DNA from: Halogeometricum pallidum JCM 14848
Lineage (GTDB): Archaea; Halobacteriota; Halobacteria; Halobacteriales; Haloferacaceae
Length of the DNA: 64,000 nucleotides
Reading direction: 5' to 3'
NCBI RefSeq assembly: GCF_000337095.1
Contig: NZ_AOIV01000008.1
Span: 124,001 to 188,000 of the forward strand
The position numbers and the translations under genes were made by a program. The notes beneath the pieces were generated by a model. It did not search any database, was not told the DNA's origin, and was given only the letters and a program-made list of their open reading frames with translations. Shown here piece after piece: positions 34,233 through 42,653 of the stretch (position 1 is its first letter; each line of letters starts with the position of its first letter).

Positions 34233-35657
34233 ATGACCGACACTCGCCCAAACATCGTCTGGCTGAACCTGGACAGCATCCGGGCGGACCGGACCTCGAT
34301 GGCGGGATACCACCGCGATACGACGCCGAACATGCGGCGTATCGCCGACGGACCCACCAGCAGAGCGCTCACCAACTGCGTCTCGCACGCGATGTGGTCG
34401 CTGCCCTCCGATTCGTCCATCCTCACGGGGACGTACCCCTCCCACCACGGCACCGGACTCTGGAACGACGTGCTCCCCGAGGGCATCACGACGATTCCGG
34501 AGCGGTTCGCCGAGTTGGGCTACCGGACGGTCGGCCTCTCGCAGAACGCCTACTGCAGCGAGTCGACCGGACTCGACCGGGGCTTTCAGGACTTCACCTG
34601 GATGGACAAATCGAACCTCCTGCAGACGGCCGGTCCGAAGATACTGCTGAAGTACCTCCTCGGACTGCGGAAGCACTCCGCGGGGTTCACGACGGACGCC
34701 AGCCGACACCGACCCGAGTTCATCGCCACCGAGTTGGCGAAGCGCCGGATCAGCGACTACGGCGGGTCGGACGAACCGTTCTTCATGTTCGTTCACACGC
34801 AGGGTGCACACCTGCCCTACATCCCGCCGCTGCCGTACCGCGACGCCTTCACCGACGACATCGAGATGTCCACCGAGGAGGCCGCCGACGTCGCGTTCGA
34901 CCGGAGCATGAACTACTATCGCGAGATAGCGAACGGCTGTGAGTTCTCGTCCGAGGTGAAAGAGGCCATCGACGCGATGTACGACGGCGTCCTCGCCTAC
35001 GCCGACCACCAGGTGGGCGACCTCTTCGACCACATCCAGTCGCTCGATATGGGACCGACCGTCTTCGTTGTCACCGGCGACCACGGCGACCTGTTGGGCG
35101 AGCACGGGGTGATCGGCCACCAGTTCTCGCTGCACGACGGGCTGGTCAACGTGCCCACCGTCGTCCACGGCCTCCCGTCCGTCACGGACCTCCCCGAGGA
35201 CGCTCTCGTCCAGCACATCGACGTGATGCAGATGCTCCTCGACGAGGCCGGGGCGTCCGACGAGACGCTGTCGGAACTCCAGGGCATCGACCCGAGAGAG
35301 GAGACGCGGACGTACGCGCTCAGCCAACGCGGCAACGAGACGTACGAGACGGCCGTCGAGCAGGTCAGAAAGCACAACCCGGACGCGGACCTCGACCGCT
35401 TCCAGTCGGGACTGGTCCACGCCGTCCGCAGCGACGAGTACAAGTGGCTCCGCGGGGACCGCGGCGACGAACTGTACCGCCTCGACGACGAGGACACCGA
35501 CGTGTCGGCCGACCACCCGGAAGTCGCGGACGAACACCGCGAGTTCTTCGAGACGTTCTCCGAGCGACTCGGTCGCGGCGAACGGAACGCCGAGCAACGG
35601 GAGATGTCGGACGCGATGAAAAAACAGCTCTCCGACCTCGGCTACGTGATGGACTGA
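34233..35657 (+). CDS. sulfatase-like / alkaline phosphatase superfamily protein
   Basis: 474 residues. Metal and active-site region: NIVWLNLDSIRADRTSMAGY (the D of LDS is a metal ligand), then MWSLPSDSSILTGTYPSHHG. This matches the sulfatase block C/S-x-P-S-R-xxLLTGxYPxxHG, but Ser replaces the Cys that becomes formylglycine and Asp replaces Arg. TGDHGDLLGEHG carries the second metal-ligand pair. No signal peptide, so a cytoplasmic phosphotransferase or hydrolase role on glycan precursors is possible. Sulfate removal is not certain. Confidence 0.8.
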   Translation: MTDTRPNIVWLNLDSIRADRTSMAGYHRDTTPNMRRIADGPTSRALTNCVSHAMWSLPSDSSILTGTYPSHHGTGLWNDVLPEGITTIPERFAELGYRTVGLSQNAYCSESTGLDRGFQDFTWMDKSNLLQTAGPKILLKYLLGLRKHSAGFTTDASRHRPEFIATELAKRRISDYGGSDEPFFMFVHTQGAHLPYIPPLPYRDAFTDDIEMSTEEAADVAFDRSMNYYREIANGCEFSSEVKEAIDAMYDGVLAYADHQVGDLFDHIQSLDMGPTVFVVTGDHGDLLGEHGVIGHQFSLHDGLVNVPTVVHGLPSVTDLPEDALVQHIDVMQMLLDEAGASDETLSELQGIDPREETRTYALSQRGNETYETAVEQVRKHNPDADLDRFQSGLVHAVRSDEYKWLRGDRGDELYRLDDEDTDVSADHPEVADEHREFFETFSERLGRGERNAEQREMSDAMKKQLSDLGYVMD

Positions 35658-35863
35658 ATCGCCGGTCGCCAATCGGCCTCTCGCGCCGCGAGTTCGTCAT
35701 CGTGCCGTCGTATCGTCGGCCGACGCTTTCCGCTCGCTGACCGTCGTACAGATAGCAGACGGCGCTGAGGGGTCGCAGATGGCGCCGGGTGCGGACGGGA
35801 GAGTGGGCTCCGTGGTGTTCGCGGGGACGAGAAGGAGGGCGATTCGGCGCGGCGGCGGGTCGA

Positions 35864-36856
35864 CTATAGGTAGCCGAGTTTCTCCAGTCGCTCTTGGACG
35901 TCGTAGTCTGCGTCGGTCTGTCTGGCCACGTCCACGTCGGGCACCTCCTCGCCGGTATCGGTGCCGGTGGCGAGGGCCCATGGGACCCGCTTCAGGTCGG
36001 GGTGGACGAACCCCTCGGGGTGGCCGTAGCCGCCCATCTCGCCGAACAGGTCGCCGTGGTCGGCCGTGATGACGACCCGCTTGGCGTCGATATTCTGTAG
36101 GAGCCTTTCGATGTCGTCGAGAACGAAGCGCAGGTTGTCCATGTACAGTTCCCACGCTTCCTCCTTGGTCGCCCGTCCCTGCATCATCTCCCGCCACGGG
36201 TCGTCTTCTAACGGCGTCAGCGTCCGCTTCTCGCGGTGCGCGTCGGCGATGTACGGCGTGTGCGGTTGGAAGTAGTGCAGCACCATCCGCTCTGTGGGGT
36301 CCTCGCGAGCCATCTGGATGGCGTAATCGGTGACCACCTCCGGCGGCGGCGCGGTGAAGTACTCGTCGTAGTCGTGTCGGTGTATCTGGAGGAGGTTCCC
36401 GAACGCGGACTTCTCGACCACGTCCCAGTCCGCCCACATCAGGGGGACGGCGTACGACTTCGGCGGGAACACGCGGTCGTCGAACGTCTGCGGGACGAAC
36501 GGGTTCGTCGTGACGAGCGACGTCTTCTCTATCTCCGAGCGGTACTCGTTGGTGAACGTCTTGCAGATCCACTCGTGGGAGGCGCTCCCGACCGACCAGA
36601 TGGAGCTGACGAGTTCGAGGTAGTCGTACTCGGGGGCGACCGCGCGGAGGGCGTCGAGTCGGCAGGCGTCGAGAACGATGAGGAGGTCCCACTCCCGTTC
36701 GTAGATGTTGGTTCCGAGGGGATATCGAGTCGTTAGCGAGAAGTAGGGGCCGTTGAACGCGCCGCGGAGGGACTTCAACAGGGCTTGCTTCGGACTACTC
36801 CCGCTTCTGACTTCCGAGGGGAACTCTCTGAGCCACGCTCGGATGTCGGTGTGCAT
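35864..36856 (-). CDS. alkaline phosphatase superfamily protein (sulfatase-like)
   Basis: 330 residues, shorter than classical sulfatases. LLIVLDACRLDALRAVAPEY gives the first metal-ligand/nucleophile region (DACR) and VVITADHGDLFGEMGGYGHP the second. LHYFQPHTPYIADAHREK is the usual HxxP-type block. No signal peptide seen. It shares this layout with the gene at 37180, so the two are probably distant paralogues. Substrate unknown. Confidence 0.75.
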   Translation of the reverse strand: MHTDIRAWLREFPSEVRSGSSPKQALLKSLRGAFNGPYFSLTTRYPLGTNIYEREWDLLIVLDACRLDALRAVAPEYDYLELVSSIWSVGSASHEWICKTFTNEYRSEIEKTSLVTTNPFVPQTFDDRVFPPKSYAVPLMWADWDVVEKSAFGNLLQIHRHDYDEYFTAPPPEVVTDYAIQMAREDPTERMVLHYFQPHTPYIADAHREKRTLTPLEDDPWREMMQGRATKEEAWELYMDNLRFVLDDIERLLQNIDAKRVVITADHGDLFGEMGGYGHPEGFVHPDLKRVPWALATGTDTGEEVPDVDVARQTDADYDVQERLEKLGYL

Positions 36857-37030
36857 GTGGCTACAGGGTACAGCGGATAGCGGATATAGTTATGGAGCGT
36901 ACAATCCCGAATACGACCCCATCCGACCGTGAAACTGTCGTTCTCCAAAGACATCTGCGGCGCCGTCGGTGACGGGAGCGGACCGGTGATAGGCTCTATA
37001 TTTTTAGGGACCGAGCGGGTTCACCGTACC
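36857..37030. other. divergent intergenic region
   Basis: Between the two sulfatase-like genes at 35864 and 37180. CTATATTTTTA at 36996-37006 is a strong TATA-like box facing the plus strand, centred 30 bases before ATG 37031. The minus-strand promoter lies near 36880-36900 (ggatatagttatgg). Confidence 0.5.
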
Positions 37031-37183
37031 ATGACGCTCTCCACTCCCCGTGGAAACTCGCCCGTCGGCGCTCCCGACGCGATTCGACGACGAGGACCAG
37101 CGGTCGCGACCACGACCGCGACCGTTCGAGAGCCGACAGCATCGACCGAGACCCGACTCGCGACCGACGGGGGCCGCCGATGA
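37031..37183 (+). CDS. possible 50-residue leader ORF coupled to the sulfatase-like gene
   Basis: ATG 37031 begins right where a leaderless transcript from the TATA box at 36996-37006 would start. The 50-codon frame (MTLSTPRGNSPVGAPDAIRR...) ends in TGA overlapping the ATG of the next gene as ATGA. The product is Thr/Arg/Ala-rich with no recognised domain. Promoter position and overlap favour translation; the lack of any motif does not exclude chance. Confidence 0.4.
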   Translation: MTLSTPRGNSPVGAPDAIRRRGPAVATTTATVREPTASTETRLATDGGRR

Positions 37184-38091
37184 TACTCTGGGATCGAATC
37201 CGGGAGAACCCGGAGCTACTCACTCGGGCCCTCCGAGACCCCGGTCTGGTCGGACTCGGACTCAACCGGGCGTACTACGACCGAATGAGCAACAGCCAGT
37301 ACAACACGATGGGGACGGACGTCTTCGAAGACGAGGACTGGGACAACCTCATCCTCCTGGACGCCTGCCGGGCGGACGTCTACGCCGAGATGACGCCGTT
37401 CGCAGGCGCCCCTGAAACCCGGCAGTCCCGAGGAAGCGCGAGCAAGCAGTTCGTCCGCGGAAACTTCCAGAACAAGCGGCTCCACGACGTGGTGTACATC
37501 TCCGGGAACCGCTGGTATCTCCAGCTACAGGAGGAACTGAACTGCGAACTCCACGCGTACCACGACGTCGAACGGGACGTCGCGGACGGCTTCGTCCCCA
37601 GTCCCGAGGCGGTCACCCAGGCCGTCTTGGACCTCAAGGACGAGTACCCGAACAAGCGGCTCCTCATCCACTACATGCAGCCGCACTACCCGTACCTCGA
37701 CACCGACAACGACGCGTTCGACCTCGACAGGACTGGCCTCCGGGAGACGGTCCGCGGGAGCGACGTGACCTACGAGGACGTCCGAGAGGCGTACCGGTCG
37801 AACCTCCGATACGTCCTCGAACACGTTCAGACGCTCATCGAGGAACTCGACGGCAAGACCGTCATCAGCTCGGACCACGGCGAGATGCTTGGGGACCGAC
37901 TCACGCCGTTCCCGGTCCGTTGGGTCGGCCACCCGCCGGGCATCTTCACCGACAAGCTGGTGACGGTCCCCTGGCACGTCGTCGCCGACGGCCCGCGCCG
38001 GACCGTCACCGCGGACCCGCCGGTCTCGTCGGACGCCGTCGACATGGCTGAAGTCGAACAGAACCTCAAAGACCTCGGCTACAAGGTGTAA
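37180..38091 (+). CDS. alkaline phosphatase superfamily protein (sulfatase-like)
   Basis: 303 residues. DNLILLDACRADVYAEMTPF (metal/nucleophile region with DACR), LIHYMQPHYPYLDTDND, and TVISSDHGEMLGDRL (second metal site) parallel the gene at 35864. The N-terminus ILWDRIRENPELLTRALR is helical, with no signal peptide. Coupled by ATGA to a short upstream frame. Substrate unknown. Confidence 0.75.
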   Translation: MILWDRIRENPELLTRALRDPGLVGLGLNRAYYDRMSNSQYNTMGTDVFEDEDWDNLILLDACRADVYAEMTPFAGAPETRQSRGSASKQFVRGNFQNKRLHDVVYISGNRWYLQLQEELNCELHAYHDVERDVADGFVPSPEAVTQAVLDLKDEYPNKRLLIHYMQPHYPYLDTDNDAFDLDRTGLRETVRGSDVTYEDVREAYRSNLRYVLEHVQTLIEELDGKTVISSDHGEMLGDRLTPFPVRWVGHPPGIFTDKLVTVPWHVVADGPRRTVTADPPVSSDAVDMAEVEQNLKDLGYKV

Positions 38092-38198
38092 CTCGCCGTT
38101 TCGGACGCGACTCGACCGGGGTCTCCGCACACACTGAGCCGCCGCCGGTGTGCGCCGAGACGCCGGAAAATGCCAGAAAGAGAGTCGGGCCGTTCAGC

Positions 38199-39524
38199 TC
38201 AGTGCTGCGCTTCGAGCTGCTGAATCCGCGCGAGGAGTTCGAGCACGTCGTCTTCGATCTTGGCGAAGTTCTCGTTCAGGGGAACGTGCCAGTCGACGGT
38301 GCCCGGTTCGGGACTCTTGTAACCGCCGTACGTTTCGGGGTCGGTCGGTGTCGGCGTCGAGGTGTCCTGGTCCGCGCCGTCGCTCGCTCCGGGACCCACG
38401 TCGGATTCGCTCGGAACGGACGGTTCGAGCGCGCTACCGACGGCCGTGGAGCCGACGATACCGCGATCCCGGCCGAGCGAGACGCTCGACCCGTGGATAA
38501 TTTCGTCGATAGACCCGCTCGCGCTGTCGGTGAAGTTGACCATCGTGTCGGTGCCGTGGATGGAGATGCGGCCGCCCACGACCTCCATCTGGTCGGTGTA
38601 GATGCCCGCTCCGTCGCGGTGTCCCCCCTGCCCGACGTTCTTGATAGCCACCTCGTTCAGTTCGAGGCGACCGGGCACGGGGAAGTCGATGCCGGGGAAC
38701 TTCCCGCCGTCGATGATGCAGTTTTCGAGGGCGACCGTTCCGATAGACGCGTTGGAGGGGTTCGCCTTCACGGGGATTTCGGTGTCCGAGTTCCCCTTCA
38801 TGATGGTGTTTCGGATGGTCGTCTTCGCGTTCTCCTGCGTCATCTTGAGGCTCCCGCGGTAGGAGTCTCGCATCACGCAGTTCTCGATGAGGACCGTCTG
38901 CCAGTCCTGCGTCTTCGCGTGTCCCACGTCGACGTCCGCGCCCTCCTGACCGGAGAACAGACACTTCCGGATGGTCGTCGTCGTCTTCGCGGTCTGGTTG
39001 GGGGAGATGCCGTGGCCGCCGTTCCAGACGTAGCCGGCGTTCTGGAAGTGAGAGTAGGTGATCTCCGAGTCCATGTGCCCGGAGTGTTTGAGGTTCGCGT
39101 TCTGCGCGTTCTTGAGCCGGCAGTTGTGCATCTTGAACAGTCCCTCGGCCTCCGTGAGGACGCACAGCCCGACGCTGTCGTTCGACTGCTGGTCTTTGTT
39201 CCCGTCGACGGTGAGTCCGTCGAACGTCACGTCCCGCGGCGACTGCGAGCCCTTCACTAAGAAGACGAAGTGGGCCTTCGTCTGGCCGCCGGCCATCTTG
39301 ATGGTGACCTCGTCCGCGCCGGCGCCCGCCCACGTCAGGTTGTCCCAACTTCCGTCGCCCGGGTACGCGAAGGGGACGCGGCTGTTGGAGCCGACGAGGT
39401 AGGTTCCGGGGGGGAAGTAGACCGTTCCGCCGGGACCCGCGGCGTTCGCGGCGTCCCGTATGGCTTCCGTGTCGTCGCGCGATCCGTCACCGGCCGCACC
39501 GAAGTCTGTAACTTTCTTTGGCAT
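38199..39524 (-). CDS. right-handed beta-helix protein (pectate-lyase superfamily)
   Basis: 441 residues from ATG 39524 (MPKKVTDFGAAGDGSRDDTEAI), the usual opening of the pectate-lyase superfamily; longer upstream frames lack it. The beta-helix spans about 10-340: GGTVYFPPGTYLVGSNSRV, FDGLTVDGNKDQQSND, then repeated coils such as HGISPNQTAKTTTTIRKC. No signal peptide is visible, unlike its paralogue at 39802. The tail is a Pro/Thr linker, GTVDWHVPLNENFAKIEDDV and a short coiled coil ELLARIQQLEAQH. Shared text with the paralogue makes a common origin clear. Role in polysaccharide cleavage or surface binding is inferred. Confidence 0.8.
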   Translation of the reverse strand: MPKKVTDFGAAGDGSRDDTEAIRDAANAAGPGGTVYFPPGTYLVGSNSRVPFAYPGDGSWDNLTWAGAGADEVTIKMAGGQTKAHFVFLVKGSQSPRDVTFDGLTVDGNKDQQSNDSVGLCVLTEAEGLFKMHNCRLKNAQNANLKHSGHMDSEITYSHFQNAGYVWNGGHGISPNQTAKTTTTIRKCLFSGQEGADVDVGHAKTQDWQTVLIENCVMRDSYRGSLKMTQENAKTTIRNTIMKGNSDTEIPVKANPSNASIGTVALENCIIDGGKFPGIDFPVPGRLELNEVAIKNVGQGGHRDGAGIYTDQMEVVGGRISIHGTDTMVNFTDSASGSIDEIIHGSSVSLGRDRGIVGSTAVGSALEPSVPSESDVGPGASDGADQDTSTPTPTDPETYGGYKSPEPGTVDWHVPLNENFAKIEDDVLELLARIQQLEAQH

Positions 39525-39801
39525 GATGACGGGTCTCAGTTGGTTCGTTCCTCGGTCGAAGGGGAGGTTTCGCGTCGGTCGTCCGCTCTCTTTTGGAGGC
39601 ACCCGATGGCGCCGCGTTCTGCGTCCATACCTCCGCATACACTCATCCGTGAATAACTCTTCTTTCCATATATCCTCCCGAACGTGCCCGCTGCTGGCAA
39701 GTTATAGCCGGGTACTCGCGGTTTACTTACCGCGTCGATACCAACCCGGTGCCGACCGCGTTCGCGCGCACCGGCCGCGAGCGGTCGGGTCCGGGGAGCG
39801 G

Positions 39802-41232
39802 TCACGACGAGGGTCGCGGTCCGACGTTCCCCCGGGCGACGACGTTCGGTTGCAGCGGTTCGCCGCGGGTGGTCTTCTGCACGTTGACCCCCTGGCTCTT
39901 GCCCATGCCGGCGACGTTGCCGTAGACGATTTCCGCTATCGAACCTGCTCCGTCCTCGATGTTGAGGGCGATGCTCTCGTTGTTCTGACCGACGTTGTGG
40001 ATGGAGATACGACCGGAGTCGCGGAAGTCGATGTCGCGGGTGAATATTCCTCCCCGGTCCTGTCCGCGCTGTTTGTTGTTCTGGTCGACGTTCATGATGG
40101 CGACGTTGTCGAGTCGCAAGCGGCCGGGGCACGGCAGGTCGATGGCCGGCCACCCCCCGCCGTCGATGAGCACGTCTTCGAGGATCAGGTCGTCGATACT
40201 GATGTCCGTCGGATTCACTTTGACCGGAATCGTCGTCGCGTCGCCGCCGAGCATCTGCGTCCGGCGAACGGTCGTCAACTTGTTCTGCGTCGATAGCTTC
40301 AACGACGCGAGGCTGTTCTCGAGGATGCACTCGTCGATGAGGACGGTCTGCAGTTGCGTGTCCTCCGTCTGCCCCACGTCGACGGATGCCCCGCCCGAGT
40401 TGTGACAGTGGCACCGCCTGATGACCGTCTCCGTCTGACGCCGGTCTTGGTTTGGAGAGACGTCGTGGCCGCCGTTCGACCGCAGTCCGTTGTTGCTGAA
40501 CTCGCAGTACTGAATGTCGGCGTCCATCCCGCCGGACAGTTTCACGCCCGCGTTCAGCCAGGAGGTGACGTGGCAATCGCGCATAACTAGCGTGCCTTCG
40601 GCCTCCGTGCGGACGCCCAAGCCGGGGTTGGGCCCTTGGTTCCGCTTGTTCCCGACGATGGTGAGCCGTTCGAGTCGGACGGTCCCGACGCTGTTCCCCG
40701 GGTCCGTACCGATGTACACTGCGCTGTGGACACCGTTGTGACCGGGGGCTAAGACCAATCTCGTCTTCCCCGACTCCGGGCCGGCCCCCCGGAGCGTGAC
40801 GTTCTTGTTCGAGGCGTTGAGTCGGATGGCCTTGGAGTCGGTGTTCCGCCCGTCGAGGAGGATGTTCCCCGCGGGTAGGTTCACGACGCCGCCCGGGGAG
40901 GCCGCCCGCAACGCCCGCATGATCGCCGGGGCATCGTTGGTCTTGCCGTCTATCTTCGCGCCGTAGTCTCGAATGTCCTCCCCTTCGGGCGCCTGTTCGT
41001 CGACCTCGGTCGGGGTCGGAGACATCGGGGTCGGCACCTCCGACTCTGGGTCGTCGTCCCCGTCCGAGAAGAGATACGAGAGCGCGAGCGTCCCGGTGCC
41101 GACGACTCCGGCGACGGCCGCCACGATACTTTCCCGGCGCGTTATCGTCTCTTCCTCCGCGGTCTCCTCCCCATCCTCGCCGGCCTCCCGCCCGTTCTCT
41201 GCCTCCGCTCGGCGGTCCGCGTCTTCACTCAT
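39802..41232 (-). CDS. right-handed beta-helix protein with N-terminal export/anchor signal
   Basis: 476 residues. An acidic N-terminus precedes TITRRESIVAAVAGVVGTG, a twin-arginine motif with a hydrophobic segment (about 30-53), so it is probably Tat-exported or membrane-anchored. A Pro/Thr linker follows, then IRDYGAKIDGKTNDAPAIMR and GGVVNLPAGNILLDGRN open the beta-helix, with coils such as GHDVSPNQDRRQTETVIRRC and VLIDGGGWPAIDLPCPGRLR that correspond to coils of the gene at 38199. It lacks the C-terminal WHVPLN tail. Likely extracellular glycan-active or -binding protein; catalytic residues not assigned. Confidence 0.8.
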   Translation of the reverse strand: MSEDADRRAEAENGREAGEDGEETAEEETITRRESIVAAVAGVVGTGTLALSYLFSDGDDDPESEVPTPMSPTPTEVDEQAPEGEDIRDYGAKIDGKTNDAPAIMRALRAASPGGVVNLPAGNILLDGRNTDSKAIRLNASNKNVTLRGAGPESGKTRLVLAPGHNGVHSAVYIGTDPGNSVGTVRLERLTIVGNKRNQGPNPGLGVRTEAEGTLVMRDCHVTSWLNAGVKLSGGMDADIQYCEFSNNGLRSNGGHDVSPNQDRRQTETVIRRCHCHNSGGASVDVGQTEDTQLQTVLIDECILENSLASLKLSTQNKLTTVRRTQMLGGDATTIPVKVNPTDISIDDLILEDVLIDGGGWPAIDLPCPGRLRLDNVAIMNVDQNNKQRGQDRGGIFTRDIDFRDSGRISIHNVGQNNESIALNIEDGAGSIAEIVYGNVAGMGKSQGVNVQKTTRGEPLQPNVVARGNVGPRPSS

Positions 41233-41685
41233 CGCTCGTCCGCTCCCCTCGCTGTACCGCCCCTGTTCGCCCGACCGGCGCGTTCTCCTGTCCGTCGAAC
41301 GCTGCCAGGTGTCTCGTGTCTGTGTTCATGGTTTTGGCGTCGACGGGTCCGCCGACTGCGGGATCCGTTTGCTATCCGAAGGTCTCTGGCGGTTAAAGGT
41401 ATACGCTCTGTAGATGACCGACTGCGGCGATGTACGCCCGGAACTGTCCCTATCCGACGAATTCGTCGCTGCCGCCACTCCTGTCCGCAGATTAGTAGCA
41501 ATGTAACTAATTTCCCGGCTCAAGCATAAAATGGTTGTCTACTCTTTCGCGCCGCTTGGCGGCCCCGTTCGCCCCGTAATAACACGCATAACAGTATGCG
41601 CACGCCGGGAGGAGACGGACGAGAAAGATGTCCGGATCGAACGCCACGCAACCGCGCCCGCGACGCCCGCCCGTCCGGTGACCCG
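41233..41685. other. divergent intergenic region between beta-helix gene and glycosyltransferase
   Basis: About 450 bases without a called gene. The GT2 frame remains open back to ATG 41596 (30 extra codons, Arg/Pro-rich, no homology), which is an alternative start. AT-rich stretches near 41490-41520 (agtagcaatgtaactaattt) and 41575-41595 (taataacacgcataac) may be promoters. Confidence 0.4.
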
Positions 41686-42651
41686 ATGAGCCGAACCGAC
41701 TCTCAGACGGACGACCCCGTGGTCACGGTGATCATCACGACGTACGACCGCCCGACGTACCTGCGGACGGCGGTGGACACCGTATCCGAACAGGAGTACG
41801 CGCCCATCGAACTCGTCGTCGTCGACGATTGTTCGGAGGTGCCGGCGAGCGAGGTTCTCGACGGCGTCTCCCCAGACGTGCACTCCTTCCAGATACGTCG
41901 CCACTCGGAGAACCGCGGCGCCAACGCCGCCCGCAACACGGGCGTCGAGGCGGCGACGGGCGAGTACATCGCGTTCTTGGACGACGACGACCGGTGGGAC
42001 CCCGAAAAGCTCTCGAAACAGGTCGCGCGCTTCCGGACCGCCGGCGACGACGTCGGCCTCGTCTACGTCGGTCGAAAGGGCGAGATGAACGGCAGCGTCC
42101 AGGACGTCGTCGTCCCCGAACCGGTCGGCGGCGACATCACGAAGGCGGTGCTCTGCCGGAACGTCGTCGGCACGCAGTCGGCGGTGATGGTTCGGTCAGA
42201 TCTGGCCAAGGCGACGCCGTTCGACGAGCGGTTCAAACGGTGGGCCGACTTGGAGTGGTACGTCTCGCTCTCGACGAAGTGCGAGTTCGAACCCATCGGA
42301 GAAGCGCTCGTCACCTACGAGTACGACGCGCACAACCGCATCTCCGACGACTACGACACCCTCTTGGAGAGTTACGCGCTGTTCATCGAGAAGTACCGCG
42401 ATTTGGCGGCCGAGTACGGCCCCCTCTTCGAGCGCAAGATGCTCGGCTGGACGGCCTACCGGGTCGGGTCGGCGTCGATAAACGATAGAAATTACGAGGT
42501 GGCCCGCCGGTTCTTCCTGAAGGCGGTCCAACACTACCCCCTCGAACCGACGTTCCTCCTGTACGCCGGCGTGACGCTCGGCGGGCGGACGACCCACCGA
42601 CTCGCGCAGGTCGCGAACCGTCTCGTCGCCGGGTCGTCGGTCCCCGAGTAA
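41686..42651 (+). CDS. glycosyltransferase family 2
   Basis: 321 residues from ATG 41686. GT-A fold: VVTVIITTYDRPTYLRTAVD, ELVVVDDCSEVPASEVL, ENRGANAARNTGVEAATGEY and the DxD block FLDDDDRWDPEKL. GTQSAVMVRSDLAKATPFDERF is the acceptor-side motif. C-terminal region soluble. Ends two bases before the stop of the convergent lipoprotein gene. Confidence 0.9.
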   Translation: MSRTDSQTDDPVVTVIITTYDRPTYLRTAVDTVSEQEYAPIELVVVDDCSEVPASEVLDGVSPDVHSFQIRRHSENRGANAARNTGVEAATGEYIAFLDDDDRWDPEKLSKQVARFRTAGDDVGLVYVGRKGEMNGSVQDVVVPEPVGGDITKAVLCRNVVGTQSAVMVRSDLAKATPFDERFKRWADLEWYVSLSTKCEFEPIGEALVTYEYDAHNRISDDYDTLLESYALFIEKYRDLAAEYGPLFERKMLGWTAYRVGSASINDRNYEVARRFFLKAVQHYPLEPTFLLYAGVTLGGRTTHRLAQVANRLVAGSSVPE

Positions 42652-42653
42652 CC

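Noticed and set aside
32302-34251. Long minus-strand frame opposite the asparagine-synthase-like gene
   Set aside because: Low-complexity Arg/Val/Gly-rich translation; the plus-strand gene has an intact PP-loop.
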